DNA of 64,000 bases from Closterium sp. Naga37s-1 (taxonomy: Eukaryota; Streptophyta; Zygnematophyceae; Desmidiales; Closteriaceae): contig CANJKZ010000955.1 of assembly GCA_947471745.1 (NCBI GenBank), positions 2,167,501-2,231,500 of the forward strand. The letters are read 5' to 3'. Made by a program: the position numbers and the translations under genes. Under the pieces are notes generated by a model. The model had not been told where the DNA came from. It saw only the letters and a program-made list of their open reading frames with translations, and did not search any database. Numbering within the stretch: the first letter of the stretch is position 1; each line of letters opens with the position of its first letter. Shown here in pieces: positions 33,221 to 44,921 of this stretch.

Positions 33221-35500
33221 GCAGGCGGTTTCTTCGGCTGTGATTGATTTCTTGCAGGCTGCGAAATGTGCCATTTTCGTCAGCCGATCGACGACGACCA
33301 GGATCGCGTCGTTCCCACTTGCTCCGGCCGGTAACCCCGTGACGAAGTCCATCGTCACTTGCTGCCAAGCACGCTCTGGGGGTGGTATCGGCTGCAACTG
33401 TCCTGCCGGCCGCTTCCGTGATGATTTCATGAGTTGGCAGGTGGGACACAATGCCATGTGTCGCTGCACGTCGGTCAGCATTTTGAGCCAGTAATAATAC
33501 CGCTGCAGCTGCTGCCGTATTTTTTCTACTCCAAAATGGCCTGAGGTAACTCCGTCGTGTGCCTCTTGTAGCAGTAATTCCCGTAGTAACGTGTAGCCCG
33601 GTACCTAGATTCGGTCGGTGCCGGATTTTACGTAATAAACTCCCTTTGCTGCTGCGAACTGCTGCAAATTTCCTCCTGTGAAGAATGGGTCAGTCTGATA
33701 GCCGTGGGTAAATACTCCTGTCAGTAGTTGGCTAGTCTGGGTGAGTAGTATGGCATGGATTTGGGCCGTGGGGCGGGTTAATGCGTTGGCGATGTTCGAT
33801 GCCCCCTTTTTGTAGGTGACCGTGTAGTGAAAATTGGACTCGAGGAAGTCGAGCTAGCGAATCTGTCGTGGGTTGAGGTGGGGCTGTGCGCGGAGGTACT
33901 GTAGTGATTTATGGTCTGTCCGTACTGTCACGTCTGCGCCGGTCAAGTAAGAACGCCACACTTTGAACGCATGCACGATCGCGAGCATTTCGCGATCATG
34001 TATCGGGTAATTTTTCTCAGGCCGATGCAGTTTTCGTGACTCGTATGCGATGGGCTGTAAACCGTTGCCGAAATCATGTACCAATATGGCTCCAATGGCG
34101 ATGTCGCTTGCATCGGTAACCACTTCGAATGGGCGGTGTGGGTCGGCGATGCGCAGTACGGGCGGTGAACAGAGAACGGTTTTCAGGGCAGAGAAGGCAG
34201 CATGTTCTTTCTCCCCCCACGTAAAAACGACCCCCTTCCGCAGTAAATCCGTCAGCGGGGCAGTTAAGCGTGCCATGTCGGGGACGAACCGATGCACATA
34301 ATTAACGAACCCTAAAAAACTCAGCAGCTCCGTGATGTTCGTCGGGGGGTGTCACGCTTTCACCGTGTCAAGTTTCTTTGGGTTGATTTCAACTCCAGCC
34401 TCCGAAATAACGTGCCCCAAAAAATCTAACCTATCCTGGAAGAACTTGCACTTGGAACCCCTGGTCAGTAGTCTATGCTCGTCTAAAACCGTAAATAATA
34501 CTTCTAAATCTGCTAAGTGCTGCTGCTTATCACGACTGTAGACTAGGATGACGTCGAGGTAAACTATCACGCATTTATCGAAGAGTGGCCTAAACGCCTC
34601 GTTCATGGTCATCCGGAATGTCGCCGGTGCGTTGGTCAGCCTGAAAGGCATCACTGTGTACTCAAATGACCCGTACCTAGTCCTAAATGATGTCTTGACA
34701 CAGTCCGATGGTTCGACCCGAATCTGATGGTAACCTCCCCATAAATCGATCTTTGAAAAGACCCGTGCTGTTCGCAGTTGATCTATCAGTTCGTCGGCGC
34801 GGGGAATGGGGTATCCCGATTTGACTGTAACCCTGTTCAGTGCCCTGTAATCGATGCACATGCGAAAACCTCCATCCTTTTTCGGTGTGAACCGGATTGG
34901 TGCGGCGAACGGCGACGAGCTCGGTCGGATGAATTTTTTCTCTAACAGGTGATCTAACTGCTTCCTCAGTTCGTCGAGCTCGGGCTGTGTCAGTCTGAAT
35001 TGTCGCTGTACGGTTGGCTGTGCCCCGGGCTCTAATTCTATTCAGTGATCGTGTGCCCGCTGAGGTGGCAGTCCCTCTGGTAAGTCGTCGGGAAAAATCC
35101 CCGGGTACTGTTTCAACAGTTCCTGTAGTTCGGGTGGTACTGCCGCCAGTAGTTTCTGAAAATCGCTCGGCTGCTCTGCTTCTTTCACCACTGCGATATC
35201 CACCGCGTACACGTCAGCTCTAGCGACGACAGCCCATTTCATTGTGATGGCGTTGACGTGGACCGTTGAAGACTCAGGCGCCTGCCAGCGAGGTAGTTCA
35301 ACCCACTTACCGCTACTTCGCACAGTGCAGCTACCCGTCGTCCAGTCAATTCGCGGGTTGTACCGTCGCAGCCAATCACGTCCCGGTAAAATGTCTTGCC
35401 CATCCAATGTCAACGCGAGCATTTCTTGTCTAAACCCGGACTTTTACTCTCTCCACTTTATCCCGTATGGCCAGCGGCGTTCCGTCAACTAAGCGTGCAT
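33221..35500 (-). pseudogene. Gypsy 1 reverse transcriptase, RNase H and integrase N-half
   Basis: Reads from LALTLDGQDILPGRDWL (protease C-side, 35422) through RT (34352-34861), RNase H (33854-34297) and the integrase zinc region (CPTCQLMKSS, then VTMDFVTGLPAGASG) to the B insertion. The RT active site is YLDV in place of YLDD. Stops: TGA at 35042, TGA at 34352, TAG at 33854 and TAG near 33605. RNase H keeps VVTDASDIAIGAIL and VRTDHKSLQYL. Inactive. Confidence 0.9.
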
Positions 35501-36980
35501 CTATCTTGGTAAACACCGGCTAAGTGTCAGTTGCAACTTTCTTGCAGTCGCGGTATTAACTAAGCTGTGACTTGCGCCTCCGTCTATAAAAGTCTTCACT
35601 GTTGCTCCCTGTATTTTCCTGTGGATCAGTACTGGGCAATCCGTCGTTGTACCCTCCTTATTCATCCGAGCCCGATCGATAGCGTGAATCGGTACTGTGA
35701 CTCGGTGAGGGTCGGTCAGGTTGGGCGAGCAGGTAGTCTTGTCAGTAGTTGGCCCAACTTCTACTGACTGCGTGCATTTCCCTACCTCTGAGACTCCCGC
35801 CCCTGCTCTGTTCCGCGGCGCCTCAGCTCCTCTGGGCATTCGTTCTTGCGATGGCCTGGCCGATTGCATGCAAAGTAGCGCCCCTTAAACGGTGCGGCAG
35901 ATGCATTCGTCGCAACGGCGTGTACGGTGGCGTGCTCGATTGGTCCCCGAGGACGATGTCCGTAGTAGGACCCCGGTCTCGGACGGCGCAGAATGCAGAT
36001 TTTCTCAGCAAGCGCGAGGATCTCGTTAAAATTCGAGAGCCCGCGTAGCATAATTTCGTGCGAGATGTCCGGCTTCAGCCCTCCGACGTAACAGTCCACC
36101 CGCTCCGCTTCGTGCATGTAGCCGACTTGCTCGCATAATGCGAGAAAACCACTCGTGTAGTCTTGAACCGATCCGAGCTGCCGCCAAGTACGCAGTCTCT
36201 GACGCGCCGAAATAGAAGCCGCGATCGGCTCGAAGCGCGCCCGAAGCCCTCCGCACCACGCATCCCACGTGCTGTACTGTGCTGTCTCGCAAAATGAACT
36301 CTAGGTGACGGCTGGGCCCGTGGGCCCTTCCTCTTGCGACGGTGGCTCGTAGGCGCGTCACGATGACTCGCCACCAGTCCATGGCAGGGCCCCTCAGCAG
36401 CGAAATGGCATAGCGAATCTTCGCTGCGTCCGACTCGACGTAATTCGCGTCGAAAAACACGTTCATTGTGAAGACCCACGTTTGAACCGTCGGACCTCCA
36501 CGTTGGCTTGGATCAAAACAGGGTGGGCGCTGCGGCTTGAGTGGCATTGGTGCCATGATGTCGTGGTTGCCGCTTGTTGCTGCAAACTCCACGTGCCGAC
36601 GAGCTTCACGAGGCTCGCGTGGGCTTGGTGCGGCCCTATTTCTCTCCATGCCAGGCATTGAGTGAGTGACGCCATCGCTGGCTACGCCTGAGCGTTGTCC
36701 CATGCTGTCGTTCTGTGACGGGGTGTCGTTCGATGATCGGCTCCTTTGACTGTGCAGGTGCATTGGTTGGTGCTGGTGCATTCACTGTCGATTACTGGCG
36801 AGCGGAGTCGCGTTCCGCCGTGAGTGTAGCAATTTCGAGGGCCGAATCTTCGAGTTGACGCACGAAACGGCTGAGCTGCGCTTGCGTCAGTGTCGCGAGA
36901 GTAATTCCAGCCATGGCGGGGGTGTCGGGCAAGCTCAGCGAGAGCCTTTGTCGTGGCCGTGCGTGCTTACGAGAGAGCAC
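35501..36980 (-). pseudogene. Gypsy 1 Gag and protease
   Basis: A short N-terminal frame (36792-36980) is followed by Gag. Gag carries FDPSQRGGPTVQTWVFTMNVF and then AERVDCYVGGLKPDISHEIM. The zinc knuckle RYFACNRPGHRKNECPE (about 35860) has Tyr at the first Cys position. The protease motif is TFIDGGASHSLVNT (about 35560), where family members usually have DSGAS. At least one frame change splits Gag near 36110-36480. Confidence 0.8.
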
Positions 36981-37091
36981 TTCGAGTGGCGGTGCTTGGT
37001 CGCTGAGAGACGTCTACCCCCCCCCCCCCCAAAATTTTAGATAGTGGGGAAGCGAAGGTATGGGTGCGGTCCGAGAGAAGATCGTAGTCTC

Positions 37092-37432
37092 TGCAATTGT
37101 GTGAGCGAGCGAGGATTGCACTATCGAGACAAGAATACAATGAGCGAAGGATTGAGCGAAGAATATATAGCGAAGCTACAGTGGTAACGGTAACGTGTGG
37201 AAAATGGGGTGCGTGACGGGCCTAGCGCCGAGGTTGGGGATTGTCGAGGCGGAGGTCCGGAGCGCGGGTTACCAACCGAACCGTGAGGTCGCGTCGTGAA
37301 CAGTGGCGGGAATAGTGTCGAGGCGAATGTCGCGAGTGGTAACTGATTATTGTGGGGTGCTGTTGGCGGGAAACAGTGGTGTACGCGCTGAGCAGGGAAG
37401 TAAGGAAGTAAGGAAAAGGAAAATTCCTTACA
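37092..37432 (-). repeat. 5' LTR of gypsy 1
   Basis: 341 bp, about a dozen differences from the other LTR. The sequence after it on the minus strand (GAGACTACGATC) does not match the initiator-Met primer site, and I could not assign a primer tRNA. Confidence 0.9.
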
Positions 37433-37912
37433 CTTTCTCATATACATCTAAACTGGAGAACCTCTTTGCGAAGATGCAACTTCGCATTTATTGGGGCAAC
37501 ACAAGGCGGTTTCCGTGGTCGCCGCATTATGCGGCGAGAGGTTTGTTGAATGTGCGACGTGTGGTTACCAACAATCACATGCACAAACACCAACCTGCGT
37601 AGTGCACGCCTACCTCACCTCCGGAATTTTTTAGACTCTCTTCCAACACCCCCAATTGAGAAAGCTTGCTTTTTTGTCCATATAATTTGGCATCGTTCTC
37701 CTTGCAACTGGCTTATTACAACATATACATCGTTCTTAAACACATGCTAGTACATGCAAATATTACTAGCTATGGAGTCGTCCGTCCAAGCAGCTGTGGT
37801 CTTGTAGTTGGTCCGGGGTGGGTGGTGGGGATGTTGATTGAGCTGTTGGAAAACGAGAAACGTGGGTGGAGGGAATGAACTCCAACCCACGGTTTTTGTA
37901 GTTGGAGAAGGG
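37433..37912. other. Host sequence between gypsy 1 and copia C
   Basis: No gene recognised. 37520-37615 resembles 11960-12070 upstream of gene 1 (CGCCGCATTATGCGGCGAG against CGCCGCATTACACGGCGA, then GTGTGGTTACCAA). This suggests that the block belongs to the duplicated host locus whose second gene lies beyond C. Confidence 0.5.
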
Positions 37913-38042
37913 TGTGATAATAATAGGAAATGAATGATTGACTAGGAAATGAGTTGGGTACAAATATGAAACCCTAGGAAACTGTACCCCATAGTGTCTA
38001 CCCCACTACAGCCTAAACAGACTATAGCATATAAGTTTGACA
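37913..38042 (-). repeat. 3' LTR of copia C
   Basis: 130 bp. On the plus strand it starts TGTGATAATAATAGG and ends AAGTTTGACA, followed by CACCCCCATAGCC (purine tract on the other strand). Confidence 0.95.
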
Positions 38043-38250
38043 CACCCCCATAGCCAAAGTGGGGGAGAACAAGGGGTCACAAGACCAGTCAAACAAAACA
38101 AAGCAAAGCAAGCTCAGGGTGGATCACAACGTCACCACACATTCCGAGCACAGGTTCAAAGGCCACAAGGCCAGTTCACATGCATGATTATATATATAAG
38201 AGGTAAACAAGCAAGTGCAGGTATATATATAGATCACAGTACAAGTAAAG

Positions 38251-41200
38251 TCAAGAGGTAAGCAAGTGAGGCAAAGTAGGCACAAGACCTAGCATAGTAC
38301 AGAAGCGCTGATGATCACAAGGCTGAAGTGCCTTGGTGAAGATATCAGCAGTGTTGGCCTGAGAGGCCACGTAAGCAAGGCGCAGCTGACCACGCTGCTG
38401 CAGCTCACGAGCAAGAAAGTAGCGAAGAGCAATGTGCTTCGTTCGGTGCTCCAGTCTGTGCTCCCGACACAAGGCCAGCATGGTGCAGGCTGCCCTGTAG
38501 GAAAGCAGTGCTGAAGTCAAGAGAGTGAAGCTCGTAGTCACGCTGAGCAGCGACATGCAGCAGAACCCGAAGAGTGGTCATCTTCGGGGTCGGGGAGAAG
38601 GTCTGAAAGTAGTCAACTCCCTGCCGCTGACTGAAGCCTCGAGCCACGTAACGCGCCTTGAAGACAGGGGGAGAACCCGGCGGCCGCTTCACCCTGAAAA
38701 TCCACATGCCACTGACGATGTTCGCCCCAGGTGGGGGAACGTCGTCGACGTAGGTGCCTGTGGACTTCCAGGAAGCCATCTCTGCGTCCATGGCTGACTG
38801 CCACTGAGAGGAGTAGGGACCCTCTATTGCCTCTGCGTAAGAGCGCGGGGTCGGGATGTCTGGTGCATCCGGGTCTCCCTCAGGGGCAAGCAGCGTGGAC
38901 ACGAGATGAGGTAAAGCAGCGGCAAAACACTGGAACTCCTCCTGTCTGTCCTCAAGGACGTCCGTGCTAAGAGCACACTCACCCCCGACGGACGGAGGAC
39001 AGACAGACGCAGACCCAGCAACAAGACTAGCAGACGCAGCAGTGGACTCAAAGGAAGGGTCAGTGACAACAGTGGCCAGGAGACGCGTGACAGTAGAACT
39101 GGCAGCACGAAGAGAGTCAGACTCCGGGTCAGCAAGAGCAGGAAGAGAGGACTCTGGAGGAGACGGCAAAGGGACACGCTGCAGCGCAGTGGAAGGACGT
39201 AGTGCCATCTGATGCGTGCCCGGGACCGCAGGAGGACGCTGACGCGGAACACGATGACTAGTGCGAGCAGCACGAACAGGTGACGCAGGACGTGACTCAG
39301 GCTCACGACGCTCAGCAAGACCTCCAGTAGGACCAGCGTAGGGAGAAGGAGCAGGCAGAGGGGAGGCCAGCTGTAACTGTGACTCGGACTGGACACGCGG
39401 TGGACACTCTAAGGAGGGAGTAGGACCAGAAGAAGGTGGAAGACCAAGAACCTGCTCAAGGAGCGGAACGAAGTACGGCCACGGCCGCGCAGCGCCTCCA
39501 GAACCAGCAGGGACAGCACCAGCACCTCCAGTGTCAGCACCAACTCCAGCAGCACCACCAGCACCAGCAGCACCTCCAGCGGCTCCAGTAGCGCCAACTC
39601 CAGCACCCACAGGAGCATCGGCGTCAGCAGCACCTCCAGCTCCAGTACCTCCAACAGCTCCAGCTCGAGCAGGACCACCGGAAGACGCAGCAGCTCCGGC
39701 ACCAGTACCTCCAGTAGCACCTACTCCAGCAGCACCACCAGCTCCAGCTGCGTCAGTAGCCTCAGCACCAGGAGCACCACCAGGCCCAGCAGCTCCAGTA
39801 CCTCCAGTACGAGCACCTCCGGGACCAGTGGCTCCAGAACCCCCAGCAGCTCCAGCAGCAGCAGGAACTCCAGCGCCCGTAGCACCACTAGCTCTAGCAG
39901 CACGGCTCCAGCGGCGAGCAAACCACTCGCGCAGCTGCTGCCGGGACGAAGCACCCGAAGGACCTCCAGGCGCAGCACCTCCAGACTCCACACGCGCAAG
40001 CTCAGCACCCTCAGGCTCCGCACCCCCAGACTCAGCAACCCCAGGCTCAGCACCCCCAGGCTCCGCACGCTCAGGCTCAGCACCCCCAGACCCGGCACCC
40101 GCAAGCTCAGCACCCCTAGCAGCACCAGAGTCAACAGCTACCTCGACAGGCTCGACTGCGTCTACCTGGGACACACCTGAGGGGGCAGGACCCTGAGGGG
40201 GGAGGGGGTCTACCGGGGGAGGACCTGGCGCGAGGAAGAGCGGCGAGGGGGGGAGGGGGGCAGTGCGGTAGGGGAAGAGACGGTAGTAAGGAACCGACTC
40301 GTCAAACGTGACGTCCTGAGAGGACAGAACACGGCGCGAGGTGGGGTGGTAAAACTGCCAACCAGGCGCGTCAGGGGGGAAGCCAAGGAAGACGCAGGGA
40401 ACAGCGCGGGAGGACAGCTTGTCCGCAGACAGTTCGCGGACGAGAGCTCGAGATCCCCAGACACAGAACGCAGACGCATCGCCAACCTTCCCCGTCCACC
40501 GCAGAGTAGGTGTGGTCTCTGGCACAGAGACTCGAGGCTGGAGGTTGATCTGATGCGCCGCGTACTGAACCGCGAACGGCCACAGAAAATGGGGAGCAGC
40601 CGCATGGATCATGGACGTACGAGCGACGTCCATGACCATGCCAATGCGGCGCTCAGCAATCCCATTTTGCTGTGGAGAGGCCGGAAGCGTGAATGTCTGG
40701 CGGATGCCCTCCGCACGACAGAAGGCTCGCAGAAGGTCGGAGGAAAACTCTCCACCTCTGTCGGAGTGCAGACGCAGAACAGGAAAGTCCGAGCCGAAAC
40801 GCTCTCTGAGCTGGAGACGAGCAACGCGGATCCAGTCGATCAACACCTCAGTGACCTCATCCTTGCGGCGCAAGGGGAAGACTGAGGTGTAACGCGAGAA
40901 GTCGTCAACCACCAGCAGGAAGTAACGCTCGTGACCCTGTCCACGGACGCGGGCTGGGCCCCACACGTCCATGTGGAGAGTCTGCAGTGGAGCCTCTGTC
41001 GGAGGAAACTCGGAGGAGTGAGGAGCGGCGCACTGCCGCCCCTCAACGCAGGGAACGCAGGTAGGGGTAGGCCCCGGGGGAAGGGGAGGGAGGGACCGAG
41101 GGAGACCAGAGACAAGGACACGGGAGGCCATGCCCCGGAGACGTGGCAAGGAGGGGTGACCAAGGCGGTGGTGCCAGAGGAGTGTCTGGTGGGACAGGAG

Positions 41201-43092
41201 GCGACACGAGCAGGGGGCAGACTCAGGACCTGACCGAGACACTGCAGCAAACACCTGACACGACGCAGCTACCTGACCAGACGCAGCAACCTGGGGAGAC
41301 TCTGTGGTCAATGTGTACAGGCTCGACCCCGGTCGACGGGTAAACGTGGCCAAGTGGCGGCCCGTCTGAGCACACGTGCAGTGGGTCACTCGCTGACTCG
41401 CAGGAGTGAACTAGTCAACCCCGGCATCCTGAAGGTCAGCACCACTCACCAAGTTCGTAGAGAACGAGGGGAGGTAGAGACCAGACAGGGAGCCAGACAT
41501 GGCCGCCGGACACGGGAGGACAGTGGAGTAGCGAGCAAGAACAGGACCCCCAGAGGGGTCTGCCAGGGAGACCGCAACCGGCCGACTGAGCGGTGTAAGA
41601 GTGGTGCGGTCTCGAAAGAAGGAGCGGGAAGCACCCGAGTCGAGGGTGAAGGTGTGGAAAACCTGAGCCGACGCAGTACCTGAGAGAGCAGACTCACCAG
41701 CACCTGGAGCAGCAGACTCACTAGCACCTAGAGCAGCAGCCTCAATGCCCGGGTCAGGCGGAACACACACGTGACAGTCACCCTCAGCACTAATAGACAC
41801 AGCATACATGGCAGCAAGAATAGCATCAAAGTCAAGATCAAAGATAGCTACACCCGACCTGAGCAGATCACCCCAGCGAGGGATCTCAATGGCGTCAGGG
41901 AACTGGGTACGCCAGGCGTCTGTCAGGCGGCCGAAGCAACGCTGGGTGGCGTGCAGGCCGCCACACTGCTCTCCAATGCGGTCGCCGGTGCGCAGGACGT
42001 AGGCACAGGGACCAGCACCCCCAGACCCCTGGCGCCCTGCGTACCACTCACGAAGCTGCTGGGGCGACGGGGTCTCACGAGAGCGCTGTTGCTGCTGGGG
42101 TCCCCGCTGCACAGTACCGCCTCGACCAGCTCCACCTCCGCCGCTGCCGCCTCCGCCGCCTCCACCCCAACCGCCACCGCCACCGCCGCCTCCACCTCCA
42201 CCGCTGCCACCGAAGCCCCCACCTCTGCCACCACCCCCACCCCCACCCCCTCCTCCGCCTCCACCGCCACTACCTCCTCCCCCGCCACCTCCTCCAGCGC
42301 CCTTGCCCCGCTTGCCCTTGCCGTTGCGGCGTCTCTCGCTAGGAGCAGACGCAGCGCTGACCGACTCGGTGCTAACAAGATCGACAGCAGCAGCAGAGGC
42401 AACGGAGGGCAAAAGAGGAACGGGGGAGCACCCCTCAAAGAAAGGGGTACGGGGGTCACCACGAGAGGCTCCTACAGCGGTAATACTGGTCTCTGCTGCA
42501 AGGAGACGTCCTCGAGGAGGTCAACGGTGAGTGTGGTAGGGCAAAGAGAGAGGAAGTGGTCCCTGACCGAGCGAAGAGTGTCAGGGAGCCGGGTGACTAG
42601 GTAGTAGAGGGTGATGTACATGGGAGGGGGGTTCTTAGCGCAGAACTCAGCATGAAGCGCAGCACGGTAGCGGGTGTCACTAGTGCGGAGGTGCGTAATG
42701 AGGTCAGTGACTGTGGCAAAAGCTGCGAGGTCAGGGAACAGGTACGGTAGCATGAGGCAACTAAGCGCAGCAGTGGCAGGGGAAGAGTAGCGTGCAACAA
42801 CAGCGTCGTACAGAGTCTTAGCACTCTTGCACTGACTAAAGTGCGCGCGCTCAGTGGACGGTAGGTGACTACGCACAGCAAGTCGGGCAGCAGCGTCGCG
42901 TGTGAGCCACTGCGAGCGAACAGCACTGTCAGCATCAGCAGCAGGGGCAGTAGAGGCGCCAGACGTGAGATCGAACAGTGAGAGGCCATCCTTGCTATCG
43001 CACTGTAGGAAAAGCTGCAGATCATCTAGCCAGACATCGAAGTCAACCGCTCGACCCTCAGCATCAAAGGTAAGAACACTGGGACTAGCCAT
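38251..43092 (-). pseudogene. Deleted gag-pol of copia C
   Basis: Gag starts at 43092 (MASPSVLTFDAEGRAVDFD). One missing base near 42507-42513 shifts the frame after VDLLE. From 42412 the normal frame resumes through a Gly-rich stretch, the zinc-finger-like motif (GPCAYVLRTGDRIGEQC) and protease DSGAS, to a CAG to TAG stop at GVD-stop (41411). The next frame (41389-38405) has GAG-pre-integrase, complete integrase motifs (HMDVWGPA, HSDRGGEF, NGIAERRI), the linker and the start of RT to TAFLQGSLH. There about 0.95 kb is missing, and LALCREHRLEHRTKHIAL of RNase H follows in a shifted frame to 38251. Confidence 0.93.
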
Positions 43093-43109
43093 GACAGGAG
43101 CAGCAGTAG

Positions 43110-44030
43110 TAGTGCAACGTGGCTAAGCGACGCGGCTAGGCAGGGCAGCGCGGCTCGGCAGGGCGGCTCGGCAGGGCAGCGCGGCTCGGCAGCGCGGCTC
43201 GGCCCTGCAAAGCTCTTACCAGGGGTGAGGCAGGGGCAGGGTCGGGGGGGGACCGGGGCAGGGCTGCGGCAGGTCCGGGGCAGGGCCGGGGCCGGGCCTC
43301 CAACGATCCGGGGCCGGGCCGGGGCAGGGCTGCGGCAGGTCCGGGGCAGAGTCGGGGCAGAGCCGGGGCAGGGCTAGGGCAGAGCCGGGGCAGGGCCGCG
43401 GCAGGGTCGGAGCAGGGCCGGGACAGGGCCGAGGCGAGGCCGCGACAGGTCTGGGACAGAGCCGCGACAGGGTCAGGGCAGGGTCGGGGCAGGGCCGGTG
43501 CAGGTCCGGGACAGGGCCGTTACGGGGCCGGGGCGGGGCCAGGGCAGAGCCGGGACAGGGCCGAGGCCGGGGCAGGTCCGGGACAGGGGCCGCAACGGGG
43601 CCGGGGCAGGGTCGGGGCAGGTCCGGGACAGGGCCGGAGCAGGGCCGTAGCAGGGCCGAGGTAGGGCCGCGACAAGGCCGGGGAAGGGCCGGGGCGGGGC
43701 CGGGGCAGGTCCGGGACAGGGTCGCGACAGGGCGCGACAGGGCTGCGACAGGGCGGTGAGGCAGGGCCGGGGCAGCACCGCGACAGGGCCGCGACAGGGC
43801 GGCTTCTGGCGACGGGGCAGGGCCGGGGCGGGATCGCGATGGGGTCGCGATGGGGTCGTGACGGGGTCGCAACAGGCGACGAGGGGGCCGCGTAGGGGGC
43901 CGGGTAGGGGGGGGTCGCGACAGGGTCGCGCTAGGCGACGAAGGGGCCACGTGGGGGCCGCGAAAAAGTTTAGGGCAGGGCGCGAAACGTGCTTCGGGCA
44001 GCGAGAAAATTTTTTTAGGGTGGGCCCTTA
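43110..44030 (-). repeat. GC-rich tandem-repeat leader of copia C
   Basis: About 0.9 kb built from GGGCAGGGCCGGGGCAGG-like units on the plus strand, irregular in length. A splice-donor-like CCTGGTAAGAGC (minus strand, about 43213-43222) lies 125 nt before the gag start. Confidence 0.85.
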
Positions 44031-44068
44031 GGAAGGAACGGTCCCATTAGGGAACCCGCTCTATACCA

Positions 44069-44198
44069 TGTGATCATAATAGGAAATGAATGATTGACTA
44101 GGAAATGAGTTGGGTACAAATATGAAACCCTAGGAAACTGTACCCCATAGTGTCTACCCCACTACAGCCTAAACAGACTATAGCATATAAGTTTGACA
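44069..44198 (-). repeat. 5' LTR of copia C
   Basis: Same as the 3' LTR except ATCATA for ATAATA. The adjacent primer site on the minus strand, TGGTATAGAGCGGG, lacks a base compared with TGGTATCAGAGC. The post-site stem GGTTCCC/GGGACC (44039-44058) is followed by GGGCCCACC. Confidence 0.95.
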
Positions 44199-44921
44199 AA
44201 GGGCGTTTAGCGCGCTTCGACGCTGCCAAATATTCGGTACAGGCAGCTTCGCTTTCACAATACACAATTTTGAAAAACATCAATGTGTTTAAAAATTATA
44301 ATGTTTCGTAACTTCCACAACCCCTAACATTGCTTCTGCATTCGACTTGACACAAAACCCAAGCATAGGTGCCCAAGAATACCCTCAAGTGAACATCTCA
44401 TGCGCGATTACTGCCGTCAAAGCGCGATTACTGCTGGCGCATAGTAGCGCTGTATGCCAGAATAACAGCGTACCAGTAACTTTATTGGCGACGCGAGATC
44501 GCTCTCCGAAATGTGCGGCGAGCTGAGACTATCAGTAGTCGTAGAGTAGGTTTTGGCCTAGCCCATGGACTGCCGACCCGCCACCCGCGGTGGTCATCTC
44601 ATCTGCTGGGTGGCGCAATCGACGCAAGGCTATTACACGACGCGCCCAGCCGGAATTCACTTCACTCAGCCCTTGAAATATTGTGCGAGTAATAATTGTG
44701 AGCGACGAGATTTTTGGCGCCGCTACCCCACGTCGCCGTTCCTCAAGGCGGCTCAGGGTGATTAACAGCTCCGCTACCGTCACTTTAAACCGTCAATATT
44801 CAGTATTCAGCCTACACTCCGCTACGAGTATATTTCGACTAGTAGCACATCCTCAAGAATTCAGATCTGAAAATTACAAGCTGTAATCGACTGTCCCTGT
44901 TTTCAAACTTTCAACGCAGCC
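44199..44921. other. Host upstream region of secreted-protein gene 2
   Basis: No gene seen. Contains GCGCGATTACTGC twice (44402-44414 and 44422-44434) and GTGCGGCGAGC (about 44512), both paralleled upstream of gene 1. Just before the start codon, GTTTTCAAACTTTCAACGCAGCC parallels GTTTTCGAACATTCCGCGCAGC in gene 1. GAGTATATTTCG at about 44825 is a weak TATA candidate. Confidence 0.5.

Larger units (their letters stand above)
24465..37432 (-). mobile_element. Ty3/gypsy chromovirus 1, split by copia B
   Basis: Two 341-bp LTRs (24465-24805 and 37092-37432), about 97 percent alike, bracket a minus-strand gypsy element with Gag, protease, reverse transcriptase, RNase H, integrase and C-terminal chromodomain. 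That order and the chromodomain define chromoviruses. Without B the element is about 5.5 kb. No target duplication is visible (left flank ACGAG, right flank CTTTC). Several nonsense changes and a mutated active site make it dead. Confidence 0.92.
37913..44198 (-). mobile_element. Copia C, non-autonomous, TSD AAGGG
   Basis: 6,286 bp with 130-bp LTRs differing at one base. The target duplication AAGGG is at 37908-37912 and 44199-44203. The element has lost most of reverse transcriptase and RNase H (junction about 38480-38486) and has one nonsense and one frameshift, yet its LTRs show recent insertion. It interrupts host DNA upstream of gene 2. Confidence 0.95.

Noticed and set aside
42240-42310. 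Gene-like collagen or glycine-rich protein in Gly codon tracts
   Set aside because: These are the poly-Gly part of copia Gag in A, B, C and E, in the same place before the zinc-finger-like motif.
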